This document shows positions 8,261 to 17,163 of a stretch of DNA of 32,506 nt, piece by piece. Under the pieces are notes generated by a model. It saw only the letters and a list, made by a program, of their open reading frames with translations. It searched no databases and had not been told where the DNA came from. This stretch comes from Xenococcus sp. PCC 7305 (GTDB lineage: Bacteria > Cyanobacteriota > Cyanobacteriia > Cyanobacteriales > Xenococcaceae). A program made the position numbers and the translations under genes. Each line of letters opens with the position of its first letter. Within the stretch, counting starts at the first letter, position 1. The DNA lies in assembly GCF_000332055.1 (NCBI RefSeq), contig NZ_ALVZ01000157.1, forward strand, positions 1 through 32,506, written 5' to 3'.

Positions 8261-8851
8261 ATGAAGGTTTCTTCACTGTCTCCATCTCAAGCTAGATTAA
8301 AGCTCGTGATTCTCGATAAGCAAGCTAAAGCGAAGAACAGTTATGAGTTTTACTCACAAATAAAAGACTTTAAATTACCTAACGAGGTTGTAGAAATCCT
8401 AAGGAAGATTCAAAAAGTCACATCCAAGATTGCTGGTAAAGTCGTTGCTATTGGTAAAATTATAGTTATAAAGTTACTCGAATATGTAGCAGAGCATCCA
8501 TTGCAAATTGCAGGTTTAGCAGTGGGTCTTGTTACAACTTATGCTCTTGGGGTAGCAATTCAGGGTTTATTTTCACTTATACCAGCATTAGCGAAATGGA
8601 AGCTTATTGGGGGTCTACTCGCAAAGTTAGCCTTGTTGATAGCAAAACTCTGTCAAACAATTTTTGTCCCTCTTATGTTTGCAGCACCCATAGCTGGGGT
8701 TGTTTTCGGGGAGATGTCTGACAAAAAATATCCAGAGATTAGTGAAAGTTTGAAACAAGTTGTAAAAGACTTCTTTAACTTTTTTAGTCAGATTATTAAC
8801 TCTATAAAAGATGAGTTTGATTTCAGTGATTACAGTCAAGTATTTGTTTAA
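8261..8851 (+). CDS. Hypothetical membrane protein (196 aa), first of a pair
   Basis: I do not recognise the family. The first 75 residues are basic and helical. Two long hydrophobic stretches follow at about 80-108 (IAGLAVGLVTTYALGVAI) and about 114-150 (LAKLALLIAKL then FVPLMFAAPIAGVVFG), and then a charged, Phe-rich tail (about 155-196). The second hydrophobic stretch is long enough for two passes. The next gene starts 32 bases downstream and also encodes a Gly/Ala-rich membrane protein, so the two are probably one operon. Both lie about 1 kb after the dynamin pair on the same strand, separated by a MITE and an opposite-strand HicB-like gene. A link to the dynamins is possible but unproven. 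Confidence 0.6.
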   Translation: MKVSSLSPSQARLKLVILDKQAKAKNSYEFYSQIKDFKLPNEVVEILRKIQKVTSKIAGKVVAIGKIIVIKLLEYVAEHPLQIAGLAVGLVTTYALGVAIQGLFSLIPALAKWKLIGGLLAKLALLIAKLCQTIFVPLMFAAPIAGVVFGEMSDKKYPEISESLKQVVKDFFNFFSQIINSIKDEFDFSDYSQVFV

Positions 8852-8883
8852 TTATATTAACCGGCAGTTAGAGAAAAAATATT

Positions 8884-9510
8884 ATGGACTTACCAGATAA
8901 GAAGTTGAGTAAAAAGAAAATCTTAGAACTTATTTCGAAACTAAAAAAGAATCCATCAGCTAAGTATCAAATCTTAGCTGATTTAGGTATTGCTGGGGCT
9001 GGGATGGCAGGTGCAGGAGCTGTTGCGGCTGTTGCTGGTGCAAGTGTAGCCCCAATCGGCTTTGGCGTTACGGCTCTCACTGGTTTTGGCATAGCAGTTG
9101 CAGCTCCTGTTGTATTAGTTGCTGGAGCGTCAGTAGCAGGTGGAGCTGCGGCTTATGGAATAACCCAAGCAGTTAGATTTAAGGCTCACCAACATGGTAA
9201 GCTCGACCAAATGATCAAGCAGCTTGAGGAAATGCTGCGCGATATGGACTATCAAGAAACTAGGTCTCAAACAACTGATACCGATAAAACTAGGTTTATC
9301 ATTTTCTTAGAAGAACCGATAAAGCTTAATCTAATCAGTGAAGAGGATGCTTCTGACTTAATTCAACTTGTTGAAAACGGACAAATATCGCTTTTTGAAG
9401 CATATAGGCTTGTAAAAGATATTTTGAAAGAGTTTGACGCAGATAAGAAGAAGTCTCAAACAGATATCTTATTGCCTAAATTATTGGGATGCAGTGCTGG
9501 GGAGAACTAG
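8884..9510 (+). CDS. Hypothetical Gly/Ala-rich membrane protein (208 aa), second of a pair
   Basis: I do not recognise a named family. A lysine-rich N-terminus (1-28) precedes a roughly 65-residue Gly/Ala/Val hydrophobic block (about 31-97, with AGAGMAGAGAVAAVAGASVA near its start) that would make two or three short helices. A basic and acidic helix (about 100-122) follows, and then a soluble C-terminal domain (about 140-195: FIIFLEEPIKLNLISEED, then DLIQLVENGQISLFEAYRLV). The hydrophobic block resembles in composition the membrane segment near the C-terminus of the dynamin at 3485-5590. This style of helix is common in proteins that insert into or permeabilise membranes; that reading is inference. 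Confidence 0.6.
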   Translation: MDLPDKKLSKKKILELISKLKKNPSAKYQILADLGIAGAGMAGAGAVAAVAGASVAPIGFGVTALTGFGIAVAAPVVLVAGASVAGGAAAYGITQAVRFKAHQHGKLDQMIKQLEEMLRDMDYQETRSQTTDTDKTRFIIFLEEPIKLNLISEEDASDLIQLVENGQISLFEAYRLVKDILKEFDADKKKSQTDILLPKLLGCSAGEN

Positions 9511-9655
9511 ACATCAAAATAATATCTTATTAACCAACTTACATAGAGTATATTCTAAAATTTCTGGATTTAATCCTTTTTCTTGTGAGCGATCACTTGA
9601 TTATCAAGACAGTTGCGGCAAGAGCGATCGCACTAAAAAATAAAAGAACAATTGA

Positions 9656-10168
9656 AATCGAACATCTCTACATATTCTAAATCAAGAGACCATTGCAAAT
9701 AATAGAGTCGAAAACCTCCCACTTTTCGAGCATAATTTCTATGGTTGGACACAACAACAAGCAGCAATCCTCGCTGCCCATCGTTGGGAAGATTTAGATT
9801 GAGCTAATTTAATTGAGGAGATTGAATCATTGGGGAGACAGGAACGCCAAGAATTGCGAAATCGCTTATGTCTTCTCATTGCCCATCTACTCAAATGGCA
9901 GTTTCAACCTCAAAAACGAAGTCGCAGTTGGCTGGCAACAATTCGGATTCAGCACCTTTATACAATAGATTTATTAGAAGACAATCCGAGCCTGAAACCC
10001 TATCTAGAAGAAGCCTTAGAGCGTGCTCACAAAAAGGCAATTATTTTAGCTATCAAAGAGACAAATCTACCCAATAAAACTTTTCCTGCTCAATATCCTT
10101 ATATCCTCACTGATATTCTCGATGACAGTTTCTTTCCTAGGGAAGCTAGCGATTTACTTGATGAATAA
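9656..10168 (+). pseudogene. DUF29 family protein, broken by an in-frame stop
   Basis: The reading frame shows a DUF29-type N-terminus (FYGWTQQQAAILAAHRWEDLD), then a TGA at 9800-9802, and then continues in the same frame as ANLIEEIESLGRQERQELRN through to DILDDSFFPREASDLLDE. Homologues read straight through this point, so a single base change (for example TTG or TGG to TGA) explains it. No ATG is present in the open frame upstream back to 9656, so the true start also appears lost. The 3' part could only be translated from a TTG at 9830. DUF29 proteins are abundant in cyanobacteria and have no assigned function. Nothing else is evident in 9511-9655. Confidence 0.7.
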
Positions 10169-10208
10169 GCTTTCTTCTATTTTGCTACTGTAATAAATTT
10201 CTCTACTC

Positions 10209-10577
10209 TTATCCATTCAACGGAAGTCGCCGTAATCGGCAACGGCTATCATCAATAATGATAATTGCCCCTCTATTCAAAGCCTGTTCACATTCCTCAA
10301 TCACTGATAACAACCGAGCAGAGACAAAAGCTGGGTTGGTTTTTTGAAGGCGAAAGATGATGACGCTAGGTAAAGACAAAGAACCAATTGCTAACAAATC
10401 AGCAAAGTCCAAATCAAAAGTTAAGATAATTCGGTTCTCCTCTATTGCTTTCTCTACAATCAAAGGACCAGCAAGGCGCTGTAAACCTTGCTCTCGAAGA
10501 TGTAAAGCGTCATAATCATTATCCCGTAAAGTTTTGACCACTGTCTGGGAAACTCCCATATCTGCTAAAAATTTCAT
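10209..10577 (-). CDS. DUF5615 PIN-like protein, probable toxin
   Basis: A 122-residue protein opening MKFLADMGVSQTVVKTLRDN, the DUF5615 start with an early aspartate (D6) that fits a PIN-type nuclease site. Further acidic positions lie in LTFDLDFADL (about residues 53-62), where FDxDF is characteristic, and the C-terminus has IIIIDDSRCRLRRLPL. It overlaps the stop of the DUF433 gene by four bases (ATGA), so the two are translationally coupled. DUF433 and DUF5615 partners are a recognised VapBC-like toxin-antitoxin arrangement in cyanobacteria. The protein appears intact. RNase activity is inferred from the fold and not shown. Confidence 0.8.
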   Translation of the reverse strand: MKFLADMGVSQTVVKTLRDNDYDALHLREQGLQRLAGPLIVEKAIEENRIILTFDLDFADLLAIGSLSLPSVIIFRLQKTNPAFVSARLLSVIEECEQALNRGAIIIIDDSRCRLRRLPLNG

Positions 10578-10822
10578 ACTGAAATCGGTCTTAAAGAATG
10601 AACTTCCTCATTAGACAAAAAAGCAGCATAACGAAGACAAGCTTTAATATCTTCTACCTCTAAATCAGGGTATTCTTCTAAGATTGCCTCTGTTGCCATG
10701 TCATTAGCAATTAAGCTAAGCACAAGAGATACAGTTATTCGCATTCCTCGAATACAAGCTTTTCCACCCATAATTTGTGGATCAAAAGTAATTCTTTCAA
10801 AATAGGTCTGAGTCATAATCAT
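10574..10822 (-). CDS. DUF433 family antitoxin
   Basis: An 82-residue DUF433 protein: FERITFDPQIMGGKACIRGM, then a helix-turn-helix-like ITVSLVLSLIANDMATEAIL, then EEYPDLEVEDIKACLRYAAF. These features define DUF433, usually the antitoxin or DNA-binding half of a pair. It lies just upstream of, and overlaps by four bases, the DUF5615 PIN-like gene. The first ATG is at 10822, but the ATG two codons later (MTQTYFER) is an equally good start. It probably represses its own operon, as antitoxins do. Confidence 0.8.
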   Translation of the reverse strand: MIMTQTYFERITFDPQIMGGKACIRGMRITVSLVLSLIANDMATEAILEEYPDLEVEDIKACLRYAAFLSNEEVHSLRPISV

Positions 10823-10892
10823 TAACTTGATAATAATAATTTCTGTTGATCAACGGTCAATGGTCAATGGTGAATGTTCAATGTTTAATGTA

Positions 10893-13589
10893 CTAATCAG
10901 AAAAAATATCCAATTGTTCAATCAGTTCCCCCGACTTTTTCTTGCCATTTTTACTACTTTCAGGACTAATTTGTTGAATACCTTTGCGCAAACCCAAAGC
11001 AATCTTACTATGCTTTTCGATCTGCCCCATCACTTGCCTCGCTCTCGTAATCACAGAACTCGGTAAACCTGCCAATCTTCCCGCTTCTATCCCATAGGAT
11101 TTACTCGCACCACCAGGACAAACTTGATGTAAAAATATTATCTTATCTGCCATCTCTTTAACCGTAACTTGATAATTAGCCACATTAGTTAAAATCGAAG
11201 CCAACTCATTTAATTCGTGATAATGAGTCGCAAAAATAGTACGAGCTTGGATTTGGGTCGCTAAATATTCTGCCACTGACCAAGCGATCGCGAGTCCATC
11301 AAAAGTCGCAGTTCCTCGACCAATTTCATCCAATAGAATCAGAGATTTCGGTGTGGCATGATTGAGAATATTTGCTGTTTCGTTCATTTCCACCATAAAA
11401 GTCGATTGTCCTGTCGCCAGATCATCCACTGCTCCAACCCTGGTGAAAATGCGATCGCAGATAGCCAATTGAGCCTCCGTCGCAGGAACAAAGCTACCAA
11501 TTTGTGCCATCAATTGAATCAAGCCGACCTGCCTCAGATAACAACTTTTACCACTAGCATTGGGCCCGGTCAAAATAACTAAATCGGGACTAATTTCTGA
11601 TTTATCACCATTATTCAGCGGGATATCAGCACTATAGTTACCCATATCTGTTGAATTAGGCACAAAAAATCCATCACCCAAAGATTGTTCTACTACAGGA
11701 TGTCTACCTTCCAAGATAAAAATTTCTCTTCCTGTAACCATTTGGGGACGACAATAGTTCTGATAAACTGCGATTTCCGCCAGTCCAGCTAAGACATCGA
11801 TCGCGGCAACTGCTTTAGCAATACTCCGAATTGCGGTTGCTTCCTCTCCCACTTTATTGCGCATTTCGGTAAAGATTTCATACTCTAAAGCATAGAGATC
11901 ATCCTTAGCCGTTAATATCCTAGTTTCCCGTTCTTTTAATTCCGAAGTAATATATCTTTCTTCATTAGTTAAGGTCTGTTTGCGTTGATAATTATCAGGA
12001 GCCAAACTTGCCTTGGAGCGCGGCATACTGAGGTAGTAACCAAAGGTTTTGTTGTAGCCAACTTTGAGATGACTTACCCCCGTGCGTTCTCTTTCTGTCA
12101 CTTCTAGATTGGTCAACCATTCTTTATCCTCTTCCAATCTTGCCTTCATCTGATCGAGTTGCGTATTGACTCCCTCACGAATCAAGCCCCCTTCCTTGAG
12201 ATGTTGCGGTGGCGACTCTACCAGATTATCGATGACATATTTACCCAACTCCTCCAATTGGGGAGGCACTTTCTGTAAAGCTTTTAGATAAGGCGAAGTA
12301 CCATAGGAAGCAATAGTTGCAATATCCCTTAATTTGACTAAAGATTCCCCCAAGGCCAATAAATCCCGAGCATTTGCCGTTCCCGAACTAACTCTGCCCG
12401 ATAAACGCTCGATATCATAAATTTTCTTGAGGATCGCCCGCAAATCTTGCCGCAAAGAACTATTACTCACCAACTCAGCGATCGTATCTTGTCGGGCATG
12501 AATGCCTTTGAGATTGATCAAAGGTTGCAATAGCCAACGCCGTAAAGCTCGACCTCCCATAGCCGTACCAGTGCGATCCAAAGCCCATAACAAAGAACCA
12601 TGAAATGTCCCATCTCTCACGGTTTGGGTAATTTCGAGATTGCGCCGACTTTGATGATCCAAGATCAGATAATCTGCCAGGCTGTAGGTCTTTAGAGGCT
12701 GTAAAGCAACCTGATAAGCCTTTTGCGTATCCTCAACATATTCGAGTAAACCCCCGGCGGCTCTTACTCCCAAGGGAAGATTCGCACAACCCATCCCTTC
12801 TAAAGAAGAAACATTGAAACTATCCTTTAATCTTTGTTTGGCTTCTACAAGCGTAAAAGGCTTTTGCGATCGCAAAGAATAACAAAAACTCTCGGGCAAA
12901 CAATCAGCCAGATATTCCGATTGTTCCCCTGGACGCAAAAGCCCATTAATATCTGGAGCATTGGTGGGAATCAACACCTCAGATGGTTGCAAACGCAATA
13001 ACTCTAAAGACAAATTACTTAAATCTTGAGATTGAGTCGTCGAAAATTCCCCAGTCGAAATATCAGCATAGGCCAAGCCCCAATGTTCTCCCGTTATGAC
13101 CACCGCTGCCAAGAAATTATTGCGCCGAGCAGTGAGCATTCCATCATCAGTGAGCGTACCAGGAGTTAATAACTTCTGAAGCTCCCGTTTCACCATTTTC
13201 CGGCCTTCAGCAGCAGCCGTAGCGGCATCTTCTACTTGATCGCAAATTGCCACGGCATAACCTTTTTTCACCAAAGCAGTACTGTAGCGTTCTAGAGCAT
13301 GATGGGGAACTCCCGTCATCGCAACTCGACCAATACCAGCTTCTTTACTAGTCTGGACTAACTCTAATGCTTGGGAAATAGTTACGGCATCCTGGAAAAA
13401 GCATTCAAAGAAATCACCTACCCGAAAGAATAATAAGGCATGGGGATATTTTTCTTTCGTCTCCACGTAATGCTGATACATAGGAGAAAGATCAGCCTTA
13501 TTAATTTTGGTATAGTCGGTGCAAACATTTTTTGCTGACTTATGATCTCTACCTGCTTTGCTTCTCGGTACCATAAAATACGATTTCAA
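10893..13589 (-). CDS. mutS: DNA mismatch repair protein MutS
   Basis: An 898-residue MutS1 homologue. The mismatch-binding domain has the F-x-E signature F60-F61-E62 in VGDFFECFF. The connector, lever and clamp domains fill about 130-620. The C-terminal ABC-type ATPase has Walker A GPNASGKS (675-682), STFMVEM (about 728-734), Walker B LLDEIGRG with D754/E755, and the [10 protein letters not shown] switch region (about 786-795). The tail ends in [10 protein letters not shown], a plausible beta-clamp-binding peptide. MutS recognises base mismatches and small loops and starts repair with MutL. The N-terminus carries about 30 extra basic residues before the conserved [14 protein letters not shown]; the ATG at residue 6 is an alternative start. 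The gene is intact and not visibly in an operon with its neighbours. Confidence 0.97.
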   Translation of the reverse strand: MKSYFMVPRSKAGRDHKSAKNVCTDYTKINKADLSPMYQHYVETKEKYPHALLFFRVGDFFECFFQDAVTISQALELVQTSKEAGIGRVAMTGVPHHALERYSTALVKKGYAVAICDQVEDAATAAAEGRKMVKRELQKLLTPGTLTDDGMLTARRNNFLAAVVITGEHWGLAYADISTGEFSTTQSQDLSNLSLELLRLQPSEVLIPTNAPDINGLLRPGEQSEYLADCLPESFCYSLRSQKPFTLVEAKQRLKDSFNVSSLEGMGCANLPLGVRAAGGLLEYVEDTQKAYQVALQPLKTYSLADYLILDHQSRRNLEITQTVRDGTFHGSLLWALDRTGTAMGGRALRRWLLQPLINLKGIHARQDTIAELVSNSSLRQDLRAILKKIYDIERLSGRVSSGTANARDLLALGESLVKLRDIATIASYGTSPYLKALQKVPPQLEELGKYVIDNLVESPPQHLKEGGLIREGVNTQLDQMKARLEEDKEWLTNLEVTERERTGVSHLKVGYNKTFGYYLSMPRSKASLAPDNYQRKQTLTNEERYITSELKERETRILTAKDDLYALEYEIFTEMRNKVGEEATAIRSIAKAVAAIDVLAGLAEIAVYQNYCRPQMVTGREIFILEGRHPVVEQSLGDGFFVPNSTDMGNYSADIPLNNGDKSEISPDLVILTGPNASGKSCYLRQVGLIQLMAQIGSFVPATEAQLAICDRIFTRVGAVDDLATGQSTFMVEMNETANILNHATPKSLILLDEIGRGTATFDGLAIAWSVAEYLATQIQARTIFATHYHELNELASILTNVANYQVTVKEMADKIIFLHQVCPGGASKSYGIEAGRLAGLPSSVITRARQVMGQIEKHSKIALGLRKGIQQISPESSKNGKKKSGELIEQLDIFSD

Positions 13590-13638
13590 AATGCCAATAA
13601 TTATTCATGGTACAGGCTTTGTAGCATCAAAATCTTAA

Positions 13639-14250
13639 TTAATTAACTAACTCAAAATTAAATTCATTGAAAGAACGACGCTTCAATTCTACTGATTCTG
13701 AACGGGGCAATAAATCAAAAACTTCTCGTAAAGCATCATCGACCTCTTCGTAGGGAATCTGTCCTTGACCATCAAAAACAACCTGGCCCTCCTCATCAAG
13801 AATAACTGTTTCAGGGACTACTCCGTGGTAATAATATCCCAGCTCTTCTGGACTATAATTTGCTTTAAGAGGAATAGAATCTACAGTTACAGGAATAATA
13901 CTCGCTGCGCGACCATAGAATTTTTGCATTCGAGAAACCACAATCGAAAACTTCTTGCAATCGCTACTATCGTCTATATAGTAAACAAGAATCACAGGCA
14001 TTTCGCGATCGCGTGAGGCAGCCAAATCCAGGGGCGGTGGCACCAGAGAACCATTCCCCGCATAGACAACATAGACATTGCCATCGTAGCGATCGTCATT
14101 GATCCCAGCTAGGGCAGCAGGCGCACAGATCCAAGATAGGCTAATTAAACAAAGGGAAATAATTAGTAAACGAGGTCTAGTAAAAATATTTTTTAACTGG
14201 GATATAGTGTGTTTGATTATATTGTTCTGTTTTAAAGTAGCAAAAATCAT
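13639..14250 (-). CDS. Probable thylakoid membrane photosystem I accumulation factor (thioredoxin-fold)
   Basis: A 203-residue protein with an N-terminal hydrophobic anchor or signal (about 27-48, ending APAALA-G), then a thioredoxin-like domain. It matches what I recall of the cyanobacterial family annotated as a thylakoid membrane photosystem I accumulation factor: INDDRYDGNVYVVYAGNGSL, a VYYIDDSSDCKKF strand, QKFYGRAASIIPVTVDSI, a GYYYHGVVPETVILD strand, and an end in LLPRSESVELKRRSFNEFN. The thioredoxin CXXC site is absent; a single cysteine sits in DDSSDCKKF. The product is probably held in or on the thylakoid with the domain on the lumen side. The next gene upstream, pepP, is 99 bases away. 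Confidence 0.7.
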   Translation of the reverse strand: MIFATLKQNNIIKHTISQLKNIFTRPRLLIISLCLISLSWICAPAALAGINDDRYDGNVYVVYAGNGSLVPPPLDLAASRDREMPVILVYYIDDSSDCKKFSIVVSRMQKFYGRAASIIPVTVDSIPLKANYSPEELGYYYHGVVPETVILDEEGQVVFDGQGQIPYEEVDDALREVFDLLPRSESVELKRRSFNEFNFELVN

Positions 14251-14349
14251 GCGTTATTAAATATTTATTTTATTCTTTGTCCCAATGACCAAAGTTTATT
14301 ATAGGTGAAGGGCGCAGGCGTTGCGCCTCCAGATATTGAATTCCTATTC

Positions 14350-15669
14350 TTAGTGAGCGATCTCTGCTACTGATTTGGGAACATCGGCAGTGAGAATATC
14401 ATGACCATCGTCGGTAACTAACACATCATCCTCGATCCGAATGCCAATCCCTTTCCAGCAGTCAGGAATTTCAGGTTGTCCTTCGGCGGGTTTGATATAG
14501 GGAGAAATATAGATTCCTGGTTCCACGGTTAAGATATGTCCTGGTTGAAGTGCTTGCCAGGTTTCCTCGTTATGTTTATACAATCCGACATCGTGAACAT
14601 CTAGACCCAACCAATGCCCCGTCTTATGCATATAGAAGGGTTTGTATTTCTCTTCTTTGATAATTTCCTCTTTATCTCCGATAAGTAAACCTAAATCTAA
14701 TAAGCCATCAACTAAGACACTGACAGCTGTATCATGGGCTGCATTATAAGGATTCCCTGGTTTTACTTGTGCGATCGCCTGTAGTTGGGCTTCTAAAACC
14801 AATTCATAAAGAGTTTTCTGTTCGGGGGTAAATTTGCCGTTAACGGGAAAAGTGCGGGTGATATCTCCGTTGTAATAACCATAGGAACAGCCCGCATCAA
14901 TTAACAATAGGTCACCATCCTTGAGCTGACAGTTATTTTCAATGTAATGCAACACGCAAGCATTGGCACCCGATGCCACAATCGACGGATAAGCAACTCC
15001 CATTGCCCCTGCTAAGCGAAATGTATGCTCGATTTCTGCCTCGACTTGATATTCATAAACTCCTGGACGGGCATATTCTCTAGCTCGGATATGAGCTTGC
15101 GCCGATATTTTGGCTGCTTGACGCATCAGCTCAATTTCTCCAGGACTTTTGACAAGGCGCATCGCAAAAGTTAGGGTTCTGGTATCCGCGATCGCAGTGG
15201 GGCCAATGCCATTTTTCTGATAGCCTGCCATCAGTCTTTGCCAGAGAGTTAATATTCTATTATTAAATTTTTCGTCTCTTCCTAAACGGTAGTAAATGCG
15301 ATCGGCTTTGGCGAGATATTGGGGTAATTTTTCTGCAAGTTCTGCGATCGGATAAGCTTCATCCGCGCCATATTTTTCCTTGGCAGCCTCTACTCCACAG
15401 CGATAGCCTGTCCAAGTTTCTTTCTCAGGATCTTTGGGTTGCACAAAGAGAATGTAGCGATGTTCTTCGTGATGGGGTGCGAATACTGCCACAGCTTCTG
15501 GTTCATTAAACCCCGTTAAATAGTAAAAATCACTATCCTGACGATATACATATTCCACATCGTTATGCATGACCGCCATGGGTGCGCTATGAAAAATCGC
15601 TGTCCCATTGCCAACTTTGGCCATTAGTTGTTCGCGGCGTTGTTGATATTCGCTTTTTTCGATCCCCAT
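14350..15669 (-). CDS. pepP: Xaa-Pro aminopeptidase PepP (M24B)
   Basis: A 439-residue aminopeptidase P with an N-terminal AMP_N domain (about 1-135, including VEYVYRQDSDFYYLTGFNEP) and the M24 domain. The metal ligands D258 and D269 (IDAGCSYGYYNGDITRTFPV), H348 (MHKTGHWLGLDVHD), E383 (TVEPGIY) and E413 (IRIEDDVL) are all present. It cleaves an N-terminal amino acid that precedes proline and needs a divalent metal, typically Mn. Length and motifs are canonical. It is the closer match to E. coli PepP of the two M24 peptidases in the window; the other is at 1877-3238. Confidence 0.93.
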   Translation of the reverse strand: MGIEKSEYQQRREQLMAKVGNGTAIFHSAPMAVMHNDVEYVYRQDSDFYYLTGFNEPEAVAVFAPHHEEHRYILFVQPKDPEKETWTGYRCGVEAAKEKYGADEAYPIAELAEKLPQYLAKADRIYYRLGRDEKFNNRILTLWQRLMAGYQKNGIGPTAIADTRTLTFAMRLVKSPGEIELMRQAAKISAQAHIRAREYARPGVYEYQVEAEIEHTFRLAGAMGVAYPSIVASGANACVLHYIENNCQLKDGDLLLIDAGCSYGYYNGDITRTFPVNGKFTPEQKTLYELVLEAQLQAIAQVKPGNPYNAAHDTAVSVLVDGLLDLGLLIGDKEEIIKEEKYKPFYMHKTGHWLGLDVHDVGLYKHNEETWQALQPGHILTVEPGIYISPYIKPAEGQPEIPDCWKGIGIRIEDDVLVTDDGHDILTADVPKSVAEIAH

Positions 15670-15883
15670 TCTTTAGTCTTGTTCCTAGCATTGCAACATT
15701 ATTTATTCATTATTTAATACTTTTGAATTATTTTCGATACAACAATTTTGTTGTATTATAAAAACATCTGCTTCCTCAAAATAAGACTTTTGTCGAAAGC
15801 AATGATTTCATACCGATTTTATAGCCTCTATCCGAGTTGGAAAGTATTATGAATATTTTTTTGTGGAAAGATAAATACACGTT

Positions 15884-16321
15884 ATGGCGTTATCTAACTT
15901 CGATAGTAATGGAAATTTGCATCCAGGAATTTACTCTAGCACTTGGGAAGAGGTTAGAAGAATTCTAGTTTTTAATCCCCGCCGCCAAGAACTATTTAAA
16001 GGCTTAAAAAATGCTTGCAAAATATTAAAGAATGCTGGATGTGACAAAATTTATATTGGTGGCAGTTTTGCAACTAATAAGGAATGTCCTGGTGATTTTG
16101 ATGTGTGCTGGAAAGACGATAGTGTTGATTTCAAAATTTTATTAGAACTTGACCCAGTGTTATTAGATTTTAGTAACAAACGCGCTAAACAAAAGGCAAA
16201 ATATGGAGGAGAGCTATTTTTAGCGAGCGCCATGGCAGATGCTCAAGGCCAAACATTTTTAGAATTTTTCCGAAAAGATAGGAATGGGAATCCTAAGGGA
16301 ATATTAGAGATATCTCTCTAA
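15884..16321 (+). CDS. Nucleotidyltransferase-like protein (DUF6932-like), possible toxin
   Basis: A 145-residue protein whose core is a minimal nucleotidyltransferase signature: GGS (59-61) on a strand-turn, followed by D71 and D73 in PGDFDVCW, the usual G-S-x9-D-x-D spacing. The N-terminal part (GNLHPGIYSSTWEEV) and the tail (GQTFLEFFRKDRNGNPKGIL) resemble a small family often seen next to an HTH gene. The next gene, 23 bases downstream, is an Xre-type regulator, so the pair has the shape of a toxin-antitoxin or abortive-infection unit. Other small nucleotidyltransferase toxins modify tRNA, but the substrate here is unknown. The start has clear upstream space (214 bases to pepP). Confidence 0.65.
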   Translation: MALSNFDSNGNLHPGIYSSTWEEVRRILVFNPRRQELFKGLKNACKILKNAGCDKIYIGGSFATNKECPGDFDVCWKDDSVDFKILLELDPVLLDFSNKRAKQKAKYGGELFLASAMADAQGQTFLEFFRKDRNGNPKGILEISL

Positions 16322-16344
16322 ATAGCTCGTATGACTAATGAATA

Positions 16345-16776
16345 ATGATTTTAAACGAACGCCAGTATGGAATTACTAAGACAAAAATTAAAGAGTTTGA
16401 AGAGGCTTTAGCTAAACTTAACAACAGCCCAATCCCAGAAACTCTTAATGAGCAATTGCGACACAAAGCTCATGTTGATACTGTTAATAGTCAACTGGAA
16501 GAATTTTATGAAGAAGTAAAAGAATACGAAGAACTTAAAAAAGGTGATATAACAAGTTTAAAACTAGATTCCTTTGAACAATTACCAGAAGCACTTATTA
16601 AAGCAAGGATTATTCGTGGGCTTACTCAAGCTCAGTTAGCAGAGATTTTACAGGTTAAGCAACAACAAGTACAAAGAGATGAAAGTAACAAGTACGCTAG
16701 TGCAAGTTTTACAAAACTGCTAGCGATTCAGAAAGCTCTTAATATTGAAGTGAAAGAAGAACTCATTCTAAAGTAA
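16345..16776 (+). CDS. Xre-family helix-turn-helix protein, probable antitoxin partner
   Basis: A 143-residue protein. The N-terminal 80 residues are charged helices (KIKEFEEALAKLNNSPIP, later EEFYEEVKEYEELKKG). The C-terminal part (about 86-138) is an Xre HTH: IKARIIRGLTQAQLAEILQV, then KQQQVQRDESNKYAS and SFTKLLAIQKALNI. Its ATG at 16345 follows the nucleotidyltransferase stop by 23 bases on the same strand. The long helical N-terminus could bind the toxin, and the HTH could repress the operon. Toxin-first order is unusual for classical pairs but common in HigBA-like ones. Assignment as an antitoxin is inference from context. Confidence 0.7.
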   Translation: MILNERQYGITKTKIKEFEEALAKLNNSPIPETLNEQLRHKAHVDTVNSQLEEFYEEVKEYEELKKGDITSLKLDSFEQLPEALIKARIIRGLTQAQLAEILQVKQQQVQRDESNKYASASFTKLLAIQKALNIEVKEELILK

Positions 16777-16852
16777 TTTTCATTGTTTTTCTATCTTAAT
16801 TTTGAGTATTGTTAAATTTGAGAATAACACTAAGATAAGAACTAAAAAAACT

Positions 16853-16899
16853 TCCTTTGCGCCTTGGCGTCTTTGCCCAGAACACGGAGCTGGGTAAAC
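16853..16899. repeat. Dispersed repeat (TTTGCCCAGAACACG type), copy 2
   Basis: This is the second copy of the element at 529-566. It contains TCTTTGCCCAGAACACGGAG followed by CTGGGTAAAC, preceded by CCTTTGCGCCTTGGCG. It lies 19 bases upstream of the AbrB-type antitoxin gene, so it may sit in that gene's leader. It can form a short GCCCAG/CTGGG hairpin. Confidence 0.6.
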
Positions 16900-16917
16900 A
16901 CGAGACCTTAATAGATT

Positions 16918-17163
16918 ATGGAATACACAGTAAAAGTCCACGAAAATGGCAAAATTTCAATTCCTGCTGAATTAAGAAGAAAATGGAATCTTGAGGCGGG
17001 TCAAGAACTTATCCTGAAAGAGGATGGAGATGTCGCCATCTTGACGAAGCAAAAGAGTGTCATTTATGCTCTCAAACAGGAAATAAAAGCAAAATTACCC
17101 GAAGGTATTTCTTTCGTAGAACAATTACGAGAAGAGCGTCGTCGTGATGCAGTCCAACAGTAA
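16918..17163 (+). CDS. AbrB/MazE-type antitoxin (VapB-like)
   Basis: An 81-residue protein with an N-terminal SpoVT-AbrB swapped-hairpin domain (VKVHENGKISIPAELRRKWN, then LEAGQELILKEDGDVAILTK; residues 5-45) and a helical C-terminal tail (YALKQEIKAKLPEGISFVEQ, then LREERRRDA) that normally embraces a PIN toxin. The antitoxin is intact. The downstream toxin frame starts inside the last codons (ATG at 17147) but is collapsed to 35 residues. The dispersed repeat ends 18 bases before the ATG. Confidence 0.8.
   Translation: MEYTVKVHENGKISIPAELRRKWNLEAGQELILKEDGDVAILTKQKSVIYALKQEIKAKLPEGISFVEQLREERRRDAVQQ

Noticed and set aside
9434-9643. 69-codon plus-strand frame
   Set aside because: It begins inside the end of the 208-residue gene in another frame and has no recognisable features.
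14310-14330. GGCGCA/TGCGCC hairpin between pepP and the PSI-factor gene as a terminator
   Set aside because: The stem is six base pairs with no T run, and such short GC palindromes are common here; too weak to call.
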